A stretch of 39,142 bases of DNA, from the NCBI GenBank assembly GCA_017559505.1, contig JAFYSF010000001.1, positions 1 through 39,142 of the forward strand, read 5' to 3'. Below, one piece after another: positions 18,009 through 26,676 of the stretch. Position 1 is the first letter of the stretch. Each line of letters starts with the position of its first letter. The notes beneath the pieces are model-generated. The model searched no databases. It saw only the letters and a program-made list of their open reading frames with translations, and was not told where the DNA came from. The stretch comes from Paludibacteraceae bacterium (lineage in GTDB: Bacteria; Bacteroidota; Bacteroidia; Bacteroidales; Paludibacteraceae). The position numbers and the translations under genes are program-made.

Positions 18009-18926
18009 TTATTTAATAAAATTCATAACATAACTTGTTTTGAATGTCTCTTCTTTTTGAAGATGGTTAATATATGGCTTATTATTGTAACTACCATCAA
18101 AATTACTATCATCGCAACGACCATACCAAGGTTCAATACACATAAAAGGAGCATAACCTACTTTGGCAGGCGACCAAAGCCCTACTACTGGAGCATCAAA
18201 AGAGAGTTCGATATATGGTTCCCCTTGCTTATCGCACAAAGATACACTATTCAATTGGTTTTCGAAAACTAAAGCATCGCCTGCAAATGTATCTTTCGTA
18301 ATTGGAACACCTAACTCTTGTGCAAAAAAATCACCACGTTCTTTAGCTGCATACCCTCCACATTCAAGACGAGTAAGAGAAAGATGTCCAGAACGATTAA
18401 ATTTCATATAACCTTGAATAGCGGCTTCGGCATCAAAATCACGATAATTAAATGCTGGGTGCGCCCCTATTTGAAAATAAATATCTCCATCCGTTTTGTT
18501 ATCTACAACCCAATGAACTTTCACTGAGCGTCCCTCAAGCTGATAAACAACATACAAATCAAAATCGAAAGGATAGATTTTACGAGTATCAGCATTTGAA
18601 GAAAGCAAAAAAGCCATGGCACTAAATGAAGAAAATCTATAATTAAACTTTCTATTAAGGTCAAGTACGTTTATTGCCTCAAATTCGCAATCACGCGCAA
18701 AACCATGCTGACTCAATGGGTACTCTTCACATTGATAAAGCATACGACCATTCCAAACTTTCCCTACAATAGGGAACAAAATAGGCGATCGACGAGCCCA
18801 ATATGCTTTATCACCATGCCAAAGATACTCAAAATCTGTAGTTTTATCTTTTATCGACTGCAATTCAGCACCAAAGGCAGATGCTTCAACACGAAGATAT
18901 TCATTTTCTAATATATATTTATCCAT
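18009..18926 (-). CDS. Aldose 1-epimerase family protein
   Basis: A galactose-mutarotase-like beta-sandwich enzyme; this group interconverts the anomers of a free or phosphorylated sugar. The 305-aa product opens with LENEYLRVEASAFGAELQSIKDK, the usual first strands. It has the sugar-binding ARRSPILFPIVGKVWNG region with the conserved R, the catalytic histidine region QIGAHPAFN and the C-terminal VGLWSPAKVGYAPFMCIEPWYG with the catalytic glutamate in CIEPW. No signal peptide is present, so it acts in the cytosol. It resembles the LACX-type aldose epimerases rather than GalM. Substrate is not predictable. A promoter lies 86 bp upstream, and no other gene shares the transcript. Confidence 0.85.
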   Translation of the reverse strand: MDKYILENEYLRVEASAFGAELQSIKDKTTDFEYLWHGDKAYWARRSPILFPIVGKVWNGRMLYQCEEYPLSQHGFARDCEFEAINVLDLNRKFNYRFSSFSAMAFLLSSNADTRKIYPFDFDLYVVYQLEGRSVKVHWVVDNKTDGDIYFQIGAHPAFNYRDFDAEAAIQGYMKFNRSGHLSLTRLECGGYAAKERGDFFAQELGVPITKDTFAGDALVFENQLNSVSLCDKQGEPYIELSFDAPVVGLWSPAKVGYAPFMCIEPWYGRCDDSNFDGSYNNKPYINHLQKEETFKTSYVMNFIK

Positions 18927-19011
18927 AATAATATTTATTAAAAAGGTCTAATCCGACACTATAGTTAACCCGTTTAAGATACTTTCATAATGAAAATATC
19001 CTTAGTAAGCG

Positions 19012-19042
19012 CAAAGGTAAAATTTTTATTTCATATTTGCAA
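19012..19042 (-). promoter_or_regulatory. Promoter of the aldose-epimerase-like gene
   Basis: TTG (19042-19040), a 20-bp spacer and TACCTTTG (19019-19012) on the minus strand, 86 bp upstream of the ATG at 18926. Confidence 0.65.
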
Positions 19043-19053
19043 ATATCAGACAA

Positions 19054-19090
19054 AAAAAGAGATGCACTATTAATAAGTACATCTCTTTTA
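19054..19090 (-). terminator. Terminator of the pseudokinase-AAA+ gene
   Basis: On the minus strand AAAAGAGATG pairs with CATCTCTTTT, followed by a T run. It starts 6 bp after the stop codon. Confidence 0.8.
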
Positions 19091-19095
19091 AACAA

Positions 19096-21162
19096 TTATA
19101 CTGCAAAACCAATACGAGGACGTATCTCGATTTGTTTTTTCTTAGTTACAAATTCATCACGCATATTTTCGTAATGTCTTAAATCACTGCTCGAAATCGA
19201 AGAAGCTGTTCGTTTTATAACGGCTTCGATATTTTCTTGAGTAACTTCAACCCAATCGTCAATTTCTATTGATTCACGGAAAGCAACACGCGAAGCTTCC
19301 AAGATAATATAAGCAATATCACTTGACGAATAGCCTTTTGTCATATCTGCCAATCGTTGCAAATCAATATTTTCGGCAGCCATATCACATTTTGCCAAGT
19401 TGAGTTTGAACATCTCGATTCGAGCTTCAAGGTCAGGTTCTGGGACATATATAACTTCATCGATTCGACCTTTACGCAAAACGGCTTTGTCGATAAGATT
19501 AATATTGTTAGTCATAGCTAACACATAGACCCCACGAGATGCACAGTTATTAAGTTGAACCAAAAACTCATTAACCTCAGTTAAATAGTGATGCGAAGTA
19601 TCTTCGGTACGCGCAGGGACCAAGGCATCAAATTCGTCGAAACACAATAGCGACGGAGCTTTTTCTTCGGCTTTTTTGAACAAATCGGATATTTTTGTTT
19701 GCGATCCGTGCACATACGTTGAACCCAAATCGGAGGGTTTGACCAATACGAAATTAAGATTAGCCTCTTCGGCCATTTTTTCAGCGATGTAGGTTTTACC
19801 ACACCCTGGAGGTCCATAAAGCAATATACCATTAGATGGTTGAATATTGTATTTTTTTGCTTTATCACGATGACGGACGATATCAATGAAATTGCGTTTT
19901 AGAAGTTGCTTGAGTTGCAACATTCCAGCCACATCGGCAAAACCATTGCCTTTTCGCTTAGCGATTGAAACATTAACGGAGAGCGACCCATCATCACGCT
20001 TATTCCAATCAAAAGCATCATCATCATCACAAGAACTTAAACTTGTATCATCATAGTCATCATTATCAAAATCTTTAGATAATTCTTCATCTAAAGTTTG
20101 CTGAGCCATATCTTGAACTTCATTAAGTTGACTCGCAATAAAATCATCTAACAATTTATCAAAATCATCAGAATCGAATGAGTTTTTATTTGCCTTATTA
20201 TCTAAGAGCGATTTTTTGTTAGCAACCTCTTTTTCTTGCAATTTATCAAACATCTTATCGATTTCCCGCAACTCGTCAGATGTATGCTGTAATTTATGCA
20301 ACATATCCAAAACCGATTCGTATCGGTCTTCTGGACGTTCTTCAAGAGCTTTACTTACAATTTCATAATATTCTTCTGCAGGAAAACGAACGTTTTCGAA
20401 AGAAGTATATCTGAACTTTTTAATCGATTTGCGACGCTGAGCTTCAGTCATAGCACGCAAATCATCAAGAGAATATCCCAATACGTCGTCTCCGCCTAAA
20501 ATATAGCAGAACATAACTCCGAGAGCATAAATATCGGAATATTTAGAGAACCCACCGACAAAAGTTTCAGGTGCACGAAAACGATGATCAAGCAACTCTA
20601 CATCGCAAATTTTCTTTCGCTTTGTCGGCTCATACACATTAGCATAACCAATTAAATACGGTTTATATTTTCCATCGCCAAGATTTTTAACAATAACATT
20701 CTCAGGCGAAAGGGCATTAAAACCACCACCACGAGTAACAACATTCACGTTGTTAATAGCTTCACATAAGTCAATCATAAAGTCGACCCCTAACTTAGCG
20801 CGTTTCTTACGTTTCATAAACTTGTCTAACCTAACGCCTTCCACATAATCGTAAACGACATATAGATATAAACGTCCGTTGTAAAAAAATTCAGCAGATG
20901 GATACCATCGAGCTTCACTAACGTCAAAATAATCGCCATCGTAGAAGTAGCTATTTTCAATTTCACGAGGAAAAGCATCTTTGGTCAAGACTCCTGCTTC
21001 GAGAGATAATTTGTGGTCATAAGCAACTAAAACATATTTCTTTTTTTCACCTTCGCTCCAACGAGTTACGAGATAAACTTGACGCCAAGGGCGGCGTCCA
21101 CTGTCAAGACGAAAATTCACGCTATAATCGTGAATCGCCATTTCTTTTCTAAAAAAATTCAT
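19096..21162 (-). CDS. Pseudokinase-AAA+ ATPase fusion protein
   Basis: An unusual two-domain protein of 688 aa. I chose the ATG at 21162 because AGGAGA sits 5 nt upstream, a rare clear Shine-Dalgarno here. The N-terminal part (about 15-295) has a protein-kinase fold: RAPE (196-199) and SDIYALG (209-215) are well kept. The catalytic loop reads FNALSPENVIV (148-158) without the HRD aspartate, and the DFG site is replaced by LIGYA (170-174), so it should be catalytically dead. An acidic, coiled linker follows (about 300-400). The C-terminal AAA+ domain resembles the FtsH/Cdc48 group and looks active: Walker A GPPGCGKT (450-457), Walker B CFDEFDAL (507-514), sensor-1 TNN (551-553) and arginine fingers in RKGR (563-566). 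Probably a cytosolic remodelling ATPase steered by the pseudokinase; the substrate is unknown. Confidence 0.85.
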   Translation of the reverse strand: MNFFRKEMAIHDYSVNFRLDSGRRPWRQVYLVTRWSEGEKKKYVLVAYDHKLSLEAGVLTKDAFPREIENSYFYDGDYFDVSEARWYPSAEFFYNGRLYLYVVYDYVEGVRLDKFMKRKKRAKLGVDFMIDLCEAINNVNVVTRGGGFNALSPENVIVKNLGDGKYKPYLIGYANVYEPTKRKKICDVELLDHRFRAPETFVGGFSKYSDIYALGVMFCYILGGDDVLGYSLDDLRAMTEAQRRKSIKKFRYTSFENVRFPAEEYYEIVSKALEERPEDRYESVLDMLHKLQHTSDELREIDKMFDKLQEKEVANKKSLLDNKANKNSFDSDDFDKLLDDFIASQLNEVQDMAQQTLDEELSKDFDNDDYDDTSLSSCDDDDAFDWNKRDDGSLSVNVSIAKRKGNGFADVAGMLQLKQLLKRNFIDIVRHRDKAKKYNIQPSNGILLYGPPGCGKTYIAEKMAEEANLNFVLVKPSDLGSTYVHGSQTKISDLFKKAEEKAPSLLCFDEFDALVPARTEDTSHHYLTEVNEFLVQLNNCASRGVYVLAMTNNINLIDKAVLRKGRIDEVIYVPEPDLEARIEMFKLNLAKCDMAAENIDLQRLADMTKGYSSSDIAYIILEASRVAFRESIEIDDWVEVTQENIEAVIKRTASSISSSDLRHYENMRDEFVTKKKQIEIRPRIGFAV

Positions 21163-21616
21163 AAATTCTCCTTTTTTTAAGTTACAAAATTCATAATCAC
21201 AGCCATTCAAAGATCGAAATCAGCGACCGACACACGTGCCATTATACCCAATACGTCCATATAAGGGCAATAAATTTGTCGCAAACAACAAAGGGTAAGA
21301 TTCCTAACCTTGTCAACGATAAAACAGAAGCGACGACGACAAAGCCACAGAACATCTTACGCTCAGATGCTCTAATTGTTTATAAAAATAATGTAAGCTA
21401 AAACCGTGTAAAAGTTTAACAAAACCTTGATTTAGCAACGGGATAATCATAAACAATGCACTCCTCAAAGAAATAGATACACCACTCCCATAGAGGACGA
21501 ATTTTATGACTTGCTAAAAAGAATTAAGGTTCACATAGTTTTCAAAACAATTTTAATTGTTTAAACTTTACACATAATAGAATTGATAGGAGAACGAATG
21601 ACTACGTTCAACGATG

Positions 21617-21646
21617 CAAAGGTAGAATTTTTTTTTGAAACTGCAA
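21617..21646 (-). promoter_or_regulatory. Promoter of the pseudokinase-AAA+ gene with a long leader
   Basis: TTG (21646-21644), a 19-bp spacer and TACCTTTG (21624-21617) on the minus strand. It predicts a leader of about 440 nt before the ATG at 21162. I see no gene in 21163-21616. The leader has only weak hairpins, so I name no riboswitch. Confidence 0.55.
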
Positions 21647-21688
21647 AATATTTTCAGAAAAATTTAATAAATCTTTTTTGCAGTTTGC

Positions 21689-21754
21689 TCTATAGTATAT
21701 TTATAGTATGTTTATCCTATATTTATAGTATATTTATGGTATATTTATCATATG
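21689..21754. repeat. Six 11-bp tandem repeats upstream of the promoter
   Basis: Units of the type TTTATAGTATA repeat with an exact 11-bp period (starts 21689, 21700, 21711, 21722, 21733, 21744). The array lies just upstream of the promoter at 21617-21646. Confidence 0.85.
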
Positions 21755-21781
21755 TTGTAGATAAGAAGAGGGTAAGAATGA

Positions 21782-21830
21782 GAGTTGAAAGTTGAGAGTT
21801 GAAAGTTGAGAGTTGAGAGTTGAGAGTTGT
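21782..21830. repeat. Heptamer tandem array (GAGTTGA type)
   Basis: Seven 7-bp units, GAGTTGA with AAGTTGA variants at units 2 and 4. It lies between the pgk terminator and the 11-bp array. Confidence 0.95.
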
Positions 21831-21835
21831 TATAT

Positions 21836-21876
21836 ATGAAAACGGCTGTGCTAAAATGATTTCAGCACAGCCGTTT
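21836..21876 (-). terminator. pgk terminator
   Basis: A 13-bp perfect stem (21840-21852 with 21864-21876), an 11-nt loop and four Us on the minus strand. It starts 24 bp after the pgk stop. Confidence 0.75.
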
Positions 21877-21899
21877 GTATTATTAGCAAATATAATATT

Positions 21900-23156
21900 T
21901 TAGCCTTTGATAGCTGCAATGCCTGGAAGCACGCGACCTTCGATAGCTTCGAGAAGAGCACCACCACCAGTTGATACGTAGCTTACTTGATCAGCCAAGC
22001 CAAATTTATTGACACAGGCTACAGAATCGCCACCACCTACGAGTGAATAAGCTCCATTTTTTGTTGCTTCGACAATAGCTTCGGCTACTGCACGAGAGCC
22101 ATTAGAGAAATTGTCAAATTCAAATACGCCAGTTGGACCATTCCAGAGAATAGTTTTAGAGGCTTTAATAACGTCTGCAAATTTCTCCATTGTTTTTGGA
22201 CCAATATCCATACCTTCCCAACCTTCAGGAATGTTCATTACGTCAGCAAATTGAGCGTTGCAATCGTTAGAGAATCCATCACCTACTTTTGCATCGACTG
22301 CCAATACAAGATTTACGCCATTTGCTTTGGCTTTTGCCATAAGTTCGAGTGCAAGATCAAGTTTGTCATCTTCGCAGATTGATTGACCAATTTTACCACC
22401 TTGAGCTTTCATGAAAGTATATGTCATACCTCCAGCCAAGATAAGATTGTCGACTTTTGTAAGAAGATTCTCGATAATTTCGATTTTAGAAGATACTTTT
22501 GAACCACCCATGATTGCAGTGAATGGGCGCACTGTTTCAGACATAACTTTTTCGACAGCAGTAACTTCTTTATTCATTAAATAACCGAACATTTTGTGAT
22601 CGGCATCGAAATAATCGGCAATAAGTGCAGTAGATGCGTGAGCACGGTGAGCAGTACCAAACGCATCGTTTACATAGCAATCGGCGTATGATGCAAGATG
22701 TTTTGCAAACTCTTTTTGTGATGCTTTGACTGCTTTTTTAGCAGCTGCTTTTTCTTCATCGGTTGCGTCTTCGGCTAAGCCACGAGGTTTGCCTTCTTCT
22801 TCAGCATAGAAACGAAGATTTTCGAGAAGAAGAGCTTCACCTGGTTTGAGGGCTGCACATGCCTCATCGGCAGCATTGCAATCGTCAACAAATTTAACCT
22901 CTACGCCAAGAGTTTTGCTAACGTGATCAACAATGTGTTTCAAAGAGTATTTTGGATCTGGATTTTTTTTAGGACGACCCATGTGTGATGCAATAATCAA
23001 ACTACCGCCATCTGCCAATATTTTTTTGAGAGTTGGCATAGCCGCACGAATACGTGTATCATCTGTAATCACAAAATTTTCGTCAACTGGCACGTTGAAG
23101 TCAACGCGAACAAATGCTTTTTTACCAGCAAAATTAAAATTGTCAATTGTCATCAT
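21900..23156 (-). CDS. pgk: Phosphoglycerate kinase
   Basis: Pgk transfers the acyl phosphate of 1,3-bisphosphoglycerate to ADP, making ATP in glycolysis. From the ATG at 23156 (418 aa; a second ATG follows directly) the protein shows the N-terminal substrate site (VDFNVP, HMGRP), LLENLRFY, the hinge [19 protein letters not shown] and the nucleotide site [12 protein letters not shown]. An ORF extension to 23189 adds 11 residues that do not belong to the family. A lysine- and alanine-rich insertion ([20 protein letters not shown]) lies near residue 130, as in other Bacteroidota enzymes. It starts 53 nt after hisG with no promoter visible between them, so it may be co-transcribed with hisG. Confidence 0.96.
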   Translation of the reverse strand: MMTIDNFNFAGKKAFVRVDFNVPVDENFVITDDTRIRAAMPTLKKILADGGSLIIASHMGRPKKNPDPKYSLKHIVDHVSKTLGVEVKFVDDCNAADEACAALKPGEALLLENLRFYAEEEGKPRGLAEDATDEEKAAAKKAVKASQKEFAKHLASYADCYVNDAFGTAHRAHASTALIADYFDADHKMFGYLMNKEVTAVEKVMSETVRPFTAIMGGSKVSSKIEIIENLLTKVDNLILAGGMTYTFMKAQGGKIGQSICEDDKLDLALELMAKAKANGVNLVLAVDAKVGDGFSNDCNAQFADVMNIPEGWEGMDIGPKTMEKFADVIKASKTILWNGPTGVFEFDNFSNGSRAVAEAIVEATKNGAYSLVGGGDSVACVNKFGLADQVSYVSTGGGALLEAIEGRVLPGIAAIKG

Positions 23157-23209
23157 AATCTTATTGTTTATTTTATTAGTTATTAACAAATTACATCAGT
23201 TTTTAATTA

Positions 23210-24067
23210 TCAAAGTATCATTTTGTCAATAGGAGAGATAAGAATTTCTTTTGCGCCAAGTTCTTTAAGCCGTTCGAGAATGTCCCAAAGGCGTTTTTCG
23301 TCCATCACAACAGAAACACTGACAAATTCATCGTTTTGATAATGGCTCAAAGATGGACGATGCACAGATGGAAGTATGGCTATGATTTCATCTAAATTGC
23401 CAATCGGCACATTCATTCTTACAAATTTCTTGCCAACTGCAGCTTGAATAGCATCGATGCGAAGCAAAAACTCATCGAGAATCATTCGATTGAGAGGCGA
23501 AATCGACTGTGTCGCAATCAATATGGCCTCAGAAGTCATAACAGTTTCAACCTCTTTAAGATTCTCGCTCATCAGAGCAGTTCCTGAATACACTCTATCG
23601 CAAATAGCATCAGCAATTCCTACCTTTGGAGCCATATATACATGCTCACGCATCAAGCGAGTCGTGGCTTTTACACCATGAGATTTCAAAAATCGAGATA
23701 ATAACTCAGGGTAAGGCGTAGCTATACTTTTGCCAGTAAACCACTCTATACCACGATATTTTGCATCACGCGGTATGGCAAGAGATAGAGTTGAACGATT
23801 AAATCCAAGACGTTTTATAATACAATCATCAGGCGTTCCTGCTTGACGTGCAAGATATTCACCACAAATACCGACGTCAACAATACCCAATGCCACAAAT
23901 TCTGGGATACGATCTTTTTCTATAAATAATACTTCGGCTGGAAAATTTGAAGAGCGCACAAGCATTGGATTAGCCTCTCGCACAGAAAGTTTTACGCCAA
24001 CAGATTCAAGCAGTTCGAGCGACTCTTGATTCATGCGTCCTCTTGATTGTATTGCAATACGTAACAT
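23210..24067 (-). CDS. hisG: ATP phosphoribosyltransferase (long form)
   Basis: HisG joins ATP and PRPP in the first, feedback-controlled step of histidine synthesis. At 285 aa it is the long form that needs no HisZ. The catalytic domain opens MLRIAIQSRGRM and contains VRSSNFPAEVLFIEKDRIPEF, GIVDVGICGEY and the PRPP-loop region around VGIADAICDRVYSGTALMSENL. The C-terminal third (about 210-285, ending LGAKEILISPIDKMIL) is the ferredoxin-like regulatory domain that binds histidine. No other his genes lie in the window, which is unusual, since hisG normally leads hisGDCB in Bacteroidales. It has its own promoter and is followed by pgk. Confidence 0.93.
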   Translation of the reverse strand: MLRIAIQSRGRMNQESLELLESVGVKLSVREANPMLVRSSNFPAEVLFIEKDRIPEFVALGIVDVGICGEYLARQAGTPDDCIIKRLGFNRSTLSLAIPRDAKYRGIEWFTGKSIATPYPELLSRFLKSHGVKATTRLMREHVYMAPKVGIADAICDRVYSGTALMSENLKEVETVMTSEAILIATQSISPLNRMILDEFLLRIDAIQAAVGKKFVRMNVPIGNLDEIIAILPSVHRPSLSHYQNDEFVSVSVVMDEKRLWDILERLKELGAKEILISPIDKMIL

Positions 24068-24139
24068 CTACTATAATGAATAATTATGGACATAACCAAC
24101 CGCCACTCTTTCAGATAAAAAAGAGCAACGATTATTTTG

Positions 24140-24170
24140 CAAAGTTAACAAAAAAGAAAGAACCTTGCAA
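24140..24170 (-). promoter_or_regulatory. hisG promoter
   Basis: TTG (24170-24168), a 20-bp spacer and TAACTTTG (24147-24140) on the minus strand, 73 bp upstream of the hisG ATG. No leader-peptide histidine run is visible. Confidence 0.65.
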
Positions 24171-24190
24171 TATTTTACAATATTTTTAAC

Positions 24191-24228
24191 AAAAAAAATA
24201 GAGACTATCTATTTGAATAGATAATCTC
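24191..24228 (-). terminator. Terminator of the small lipoprotein gene
   Basis: A 13-bp stem with one G-U pair on the minus strand (24201-24213 with 24216-24228), a very short loop, and a run of eight Us after it. Confidence 0.85.
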
Positions 24229-24258
24229 CATAGCCTAATGAAGTTAGAAAACTCGTAA

Positions 24259-24462
24259 TTATTCAGCAACTACTTCTTCTACAACTTCAGCAACTACTGT
24301 ATCAGCAGCAACTTCAGCAACAGTTGTATCTACAGCTGCAACTTCTTCAACTGCAACTACTTCTTCTGCTACTGGAGCTTCTTCAGTTTTAGCTTCTTTA
24401 TTACCGCAAGATGCGAATGCTACAGCTGTAGCAACAGCAAAAAACAATACTAATTTTTTCAT
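24259..24462 (-). CDS. Small acidic, low-complexity lipoprotein
   Basis: A 67-aa product that I do not recognise by family. It has a clear lipoprotein signal (MKKLVLFFAVATAVAFASC; lipobox FASC, Cys19) followed by GNKEAKTEEA. The remainder is made almost only of A, V, E, D and T in an irregular repeat (VAEEVVAVEEV, VAADTVVAEV). The mature part is strongly acidic and probably unfolded on the membrane surface. The gene stands alone between a -7 box and a good terminator, so it is a real transcription unit. No function can be inferred. Confidence 0.75.
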   Translation of the reverse strand: MKKLVLFFAVATAVAFASCGNKEAKTEEAPVAEEVVAVEEVAAVDTTVAEVAADTVVAEVVEEVVAE

Positions 24463-24499
24463 TTTTTGATATATTAAAAATATTAAACAATAACGAGTG

Positions 24500-24507
24500 C
24501 AAAATTA
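24500..24507 (-). promoter_or_regulatory. -7 box of the small lipoprotein gene
   Basis: TAATTTTG on the minus strand (24507-24500), 38 bp upstream of the ATG. No clear TTG at the -33 distance. Confidence 0.45.
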
Positions 24508-24579
24508 CAACTTTTTTTTCAAATAATACACATATATTCAACTTTTTTTTGTTATTTTGCAAATAAAATTAAAAAAGAC

Positions 24580-26007
24580 ATGTATTCCTTAGATTTAAAC
24601 GCCCAATTTTCGAATTTTAATGTAACTCTCAACGACTTACAATGCATAATAGCCACCGCCATGGAACGTGGTGCAACCTATGCCGACATATATTTTGAAC
24701 ATGCATATTCTAATAATATCCGACTTATTGACAATAATGTCGACAATGCTTCGTCGCATATTGAATATGGAGCCGGCGTACGAGTTGTTGTTGGCGACCA
24801 AACTGGCTATGCCTATACCGAAACTGCGACTGTTGACGACTTACTGAAAGCTGCTCGCACCGCAAATCGCATTGCCTCGAATGGCGAAAAATATAATAAC
24901 GTGAATATCCACGAACTTAAATCGCCTAACCGCTATCCTATCCTACACCATTGGGAAGAAAAAACACTGCTAGACCGCAAACCTTGGCTCGAAAAACTCA
25001 ATAATCGTATATTTGAACTTGACCCTCGAGTTAAAAAAGTTGCTATCACACAAGGAGATGGCACAAGCGATATCCTATTTTTCAATTCGGAAGGGGCTTT
25101 CTTCACCGATCGCATTCCCATCGCAATGCTATCTGCTACGTGTGTAATGGAAGATGAAAATGGTCGCAGAGAACAAGCAGGAAGTTCTCGTTCATTTCAT
25201 ATTGGATACGAATTTTTAACCCAAGAACTCATCGAAGAATTAGCTCAAGAAGTGGTGTCGCGCACAGCCATTCTTTTCGATGCCATAAAACCTAAAGGCG
25301 GAGAAATGCCTGTTGTCATGGGTGCTGGAGGATCTGGCATATTGCTACATGAGGCGATAGGTCATGCCTTTGAGGCTGACTTCAACCGATTGGGAACAAG
25401 TATTTTCAGCGACAAATTAGGCAAAATAATTTGCAATCCGCTCATCAATGTAGTCGACGATGGAACTATACCACATAATCGTGGCTCTATCAATTTCGAC
25501 GATGAAGGCATTGAGGGTCAAAAGACTTATATCGTTGCCGAAGGCCGTCTCAACTCTTACCTCCACGACCGCATTTCAGCCCGCCACTATGGCGTTGCCC
25601 CTACAGGCAATGGTCGTCGCGAATCGTTCCGCTACACTCCAATGCCTCGTATGCGAGCCACATATATGGAAGCTGGTCCTCATACCGAAGAAGAAATGAT
25701 TGCAAACGTAAAACAAGGTGTATATGTAGATGTTTTTTCAAACGGACAAGTACAAATCGGTGCTGGCGATTTCACTTTCTATGTCAAATCTGGTTGGTTA
25801 ATCGAAAATGGACGCTTAACAACTCCAATAAAAGACATCAACATTATTGGCAACGGTCCTGAAGCCCTTGCAGGAATATCAATGGTCGGGAATAACCCTA
25901 AAATAGATAACGGCACATGGACATGCGGCAAAGAAGGTCAAAGTTGCGCCGTAACTTGTGGTATGCCGAGCGTTTTAGTCGACAACCTCACCGTTGGAGG
26001 TGAATAA
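24580..26007 (+). CDS. tldD: TldD metallopeptidase
   Basis: TldD is the catalytic subunit of the TldD/TldE protease, which unfolds and degrades peptides; in enterobacteria it matures microcin B17 and degrades CcdA. The 475-aa protein shows the zinc motif HEAIGH (H257, E258, H262) inside GGSGILLHEAIGHAFEADF. The conserved C-terminal segment CGKEGQSCAVTCGMPSVLVDNLTVGG holds the third zinc ligand cysteine. N- and C-terminal domains are of normal length. Its partner TldE is also in this window (36370-37671, opposite strand) but 10 kb away, so the two are not one operon. A bidirectional terminator starts directly at its stop codon. Confidence 0.95.
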   Translation: MYSLDLNAQFSNFNVTLNDLQCIIATAMERGATYADIYFEHAYSNNIRLIDNNVDNASSHIEYGAGVRVVVGDQTGYAYTETATVDDLLKAARTANRIASNGEKYNNVNIHELKSPNRYPILHHWEEKTLLDRKPWLEKLNNRIFELDPRVKKVAITQGDGTSDILFFNSEGAFFTDRIPIAMLSATCVMEDENGRREQAGSSRSFHIGYEFLTQELIEELAQEVVSRTAILFDAIKPKGGEMPVVMGAGGSGILLHEAIGHAFEADFNRLGTSIFSDKLGKIICNPLINVVDDGTIPHNRGSINFDDEGIEGQKTYIVAEGRLNSYLHDRISARHYGVAPTGNGRRESFRYTPMPRMRATYMEAGPHTEEEMIANVKQGVYVDVFSNGQVQIGAGDFTFYVKSGWLIENGRLTTPIKDINIIGNGPEALAGISMVGNNPKIDNGTWTCGKEGQSCAVTCGMPSVLVDNLTVGGE

Positions 26008-26048
26008 AAAAGAAGAGGGATTTCTTTTGAAAATCCCTCTTCTTTTTT
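26006..26048. terminator. Bidirectional terminator between convergent genes
   Basis: An 18-bp perfect stem (about 26006-26023 with 26031-26048) flanked by A and T runs. It serves tldD on the plus strand and the YiiX-like gene on the minus strand. Confidence 0.9.
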
Positions 26049-26061
26049 ATCCTAACTTTTA

Positions 26062-26676
26062 TTATCTCACAAATCTCAACTCTTTCGATTTAAATACATC
26101 CACCGGAGCCACAGCATACTGCTCCATATCAATACCTCTTTCTTTCATTGCTCTCCTCAACTTCGGCAAACGGTGCAAACCTAATATCAAATAATCCTTC
26201 ACTTGTTTCGGTTTACATAGCTCTACTCCTAACTGTTTAAGATAAATATCATAAATCAACTCCGAGCAATAAAACTTCCCATTGTCAAACCGAAACGCTA
26301 AATCATAAGGAATACCCAAATATTCGCCATATTTGATTTTTACATTATCCATTTTTGGACGTTTATGCCAATATTTCCCATCTTTACCACGAGCTATAAA
26401 CCTATTCAATGGAGTAAGCACCAAAGTCTTTTGCGTTTCAAGCACATAAGGCTTACCATCTTTCATCACCACAACCCCACAATGCGTAATAGTCGAACGT
26501 GTTCCCTTCTTTATCAGTGGCGACTGTTGCGACAATGATGTTTGAAAAATCACATCCCCCTCTCGCACATCTTCAATAGGAGCCGATGTCGCAGTCACCG
26601 CCTCCACCAATATCATACGAAACGGATATCCCACAACGCACAAAATAATAGCTAATATGATAAATGCTTTTTTCAT
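26062..26676 (-). CDS. YiiX/YebB-like NlpC/P60-superfamily cysteine hydrolase
   Basis: A 204-aa protein with a short hydrophobic N-terminus (about 4-25, signal peptide or anchor). The rest fits the YiiX-like permuted papain fold of the NlpC/P60 superfamily, which cleaves amide or ester bonds in cell wall peptides, proteins or lipids. The supporting motifs are GDVIFQTS (40-47), the catalytic histidine in THCGVV (H65), the acid in YVLET (E80) and the nucleophile in FYCSELIYDIY (C137). The active site is therefore complete. It overlaps the upstream membrane-protein gene by an ATGA junction. The substrate is unknown. Confidence 0.8.
   Translation of the reverse strand: MKKAFIILAIILCVVGYPFRMILVEAVTATSAPIEDVREGDVIFQTSLSQQSPLIKKGTRSTITHCGVVVMKDGKPYVLETQKTLVLTPLNRFIARGKDGKYWHKRPKMDNVKIKYGEYLGIPYDLAFRFDNGKFYCSELIYDIYLKQLGVELCKPKQVKDYLILGLHRLPKLRRAMKERGIDMEQYAVAPVDVFKSKELRFVR

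Noticed and set aside
21583..21795. A 70-codon ORF on the plus strand
   Set aside because: It overlaps a minus-strand promoter and both the 11-bp and 7-bp repeat arrays. The amino-acid repeats (YSIFMVYLSY) simply reflect the array.
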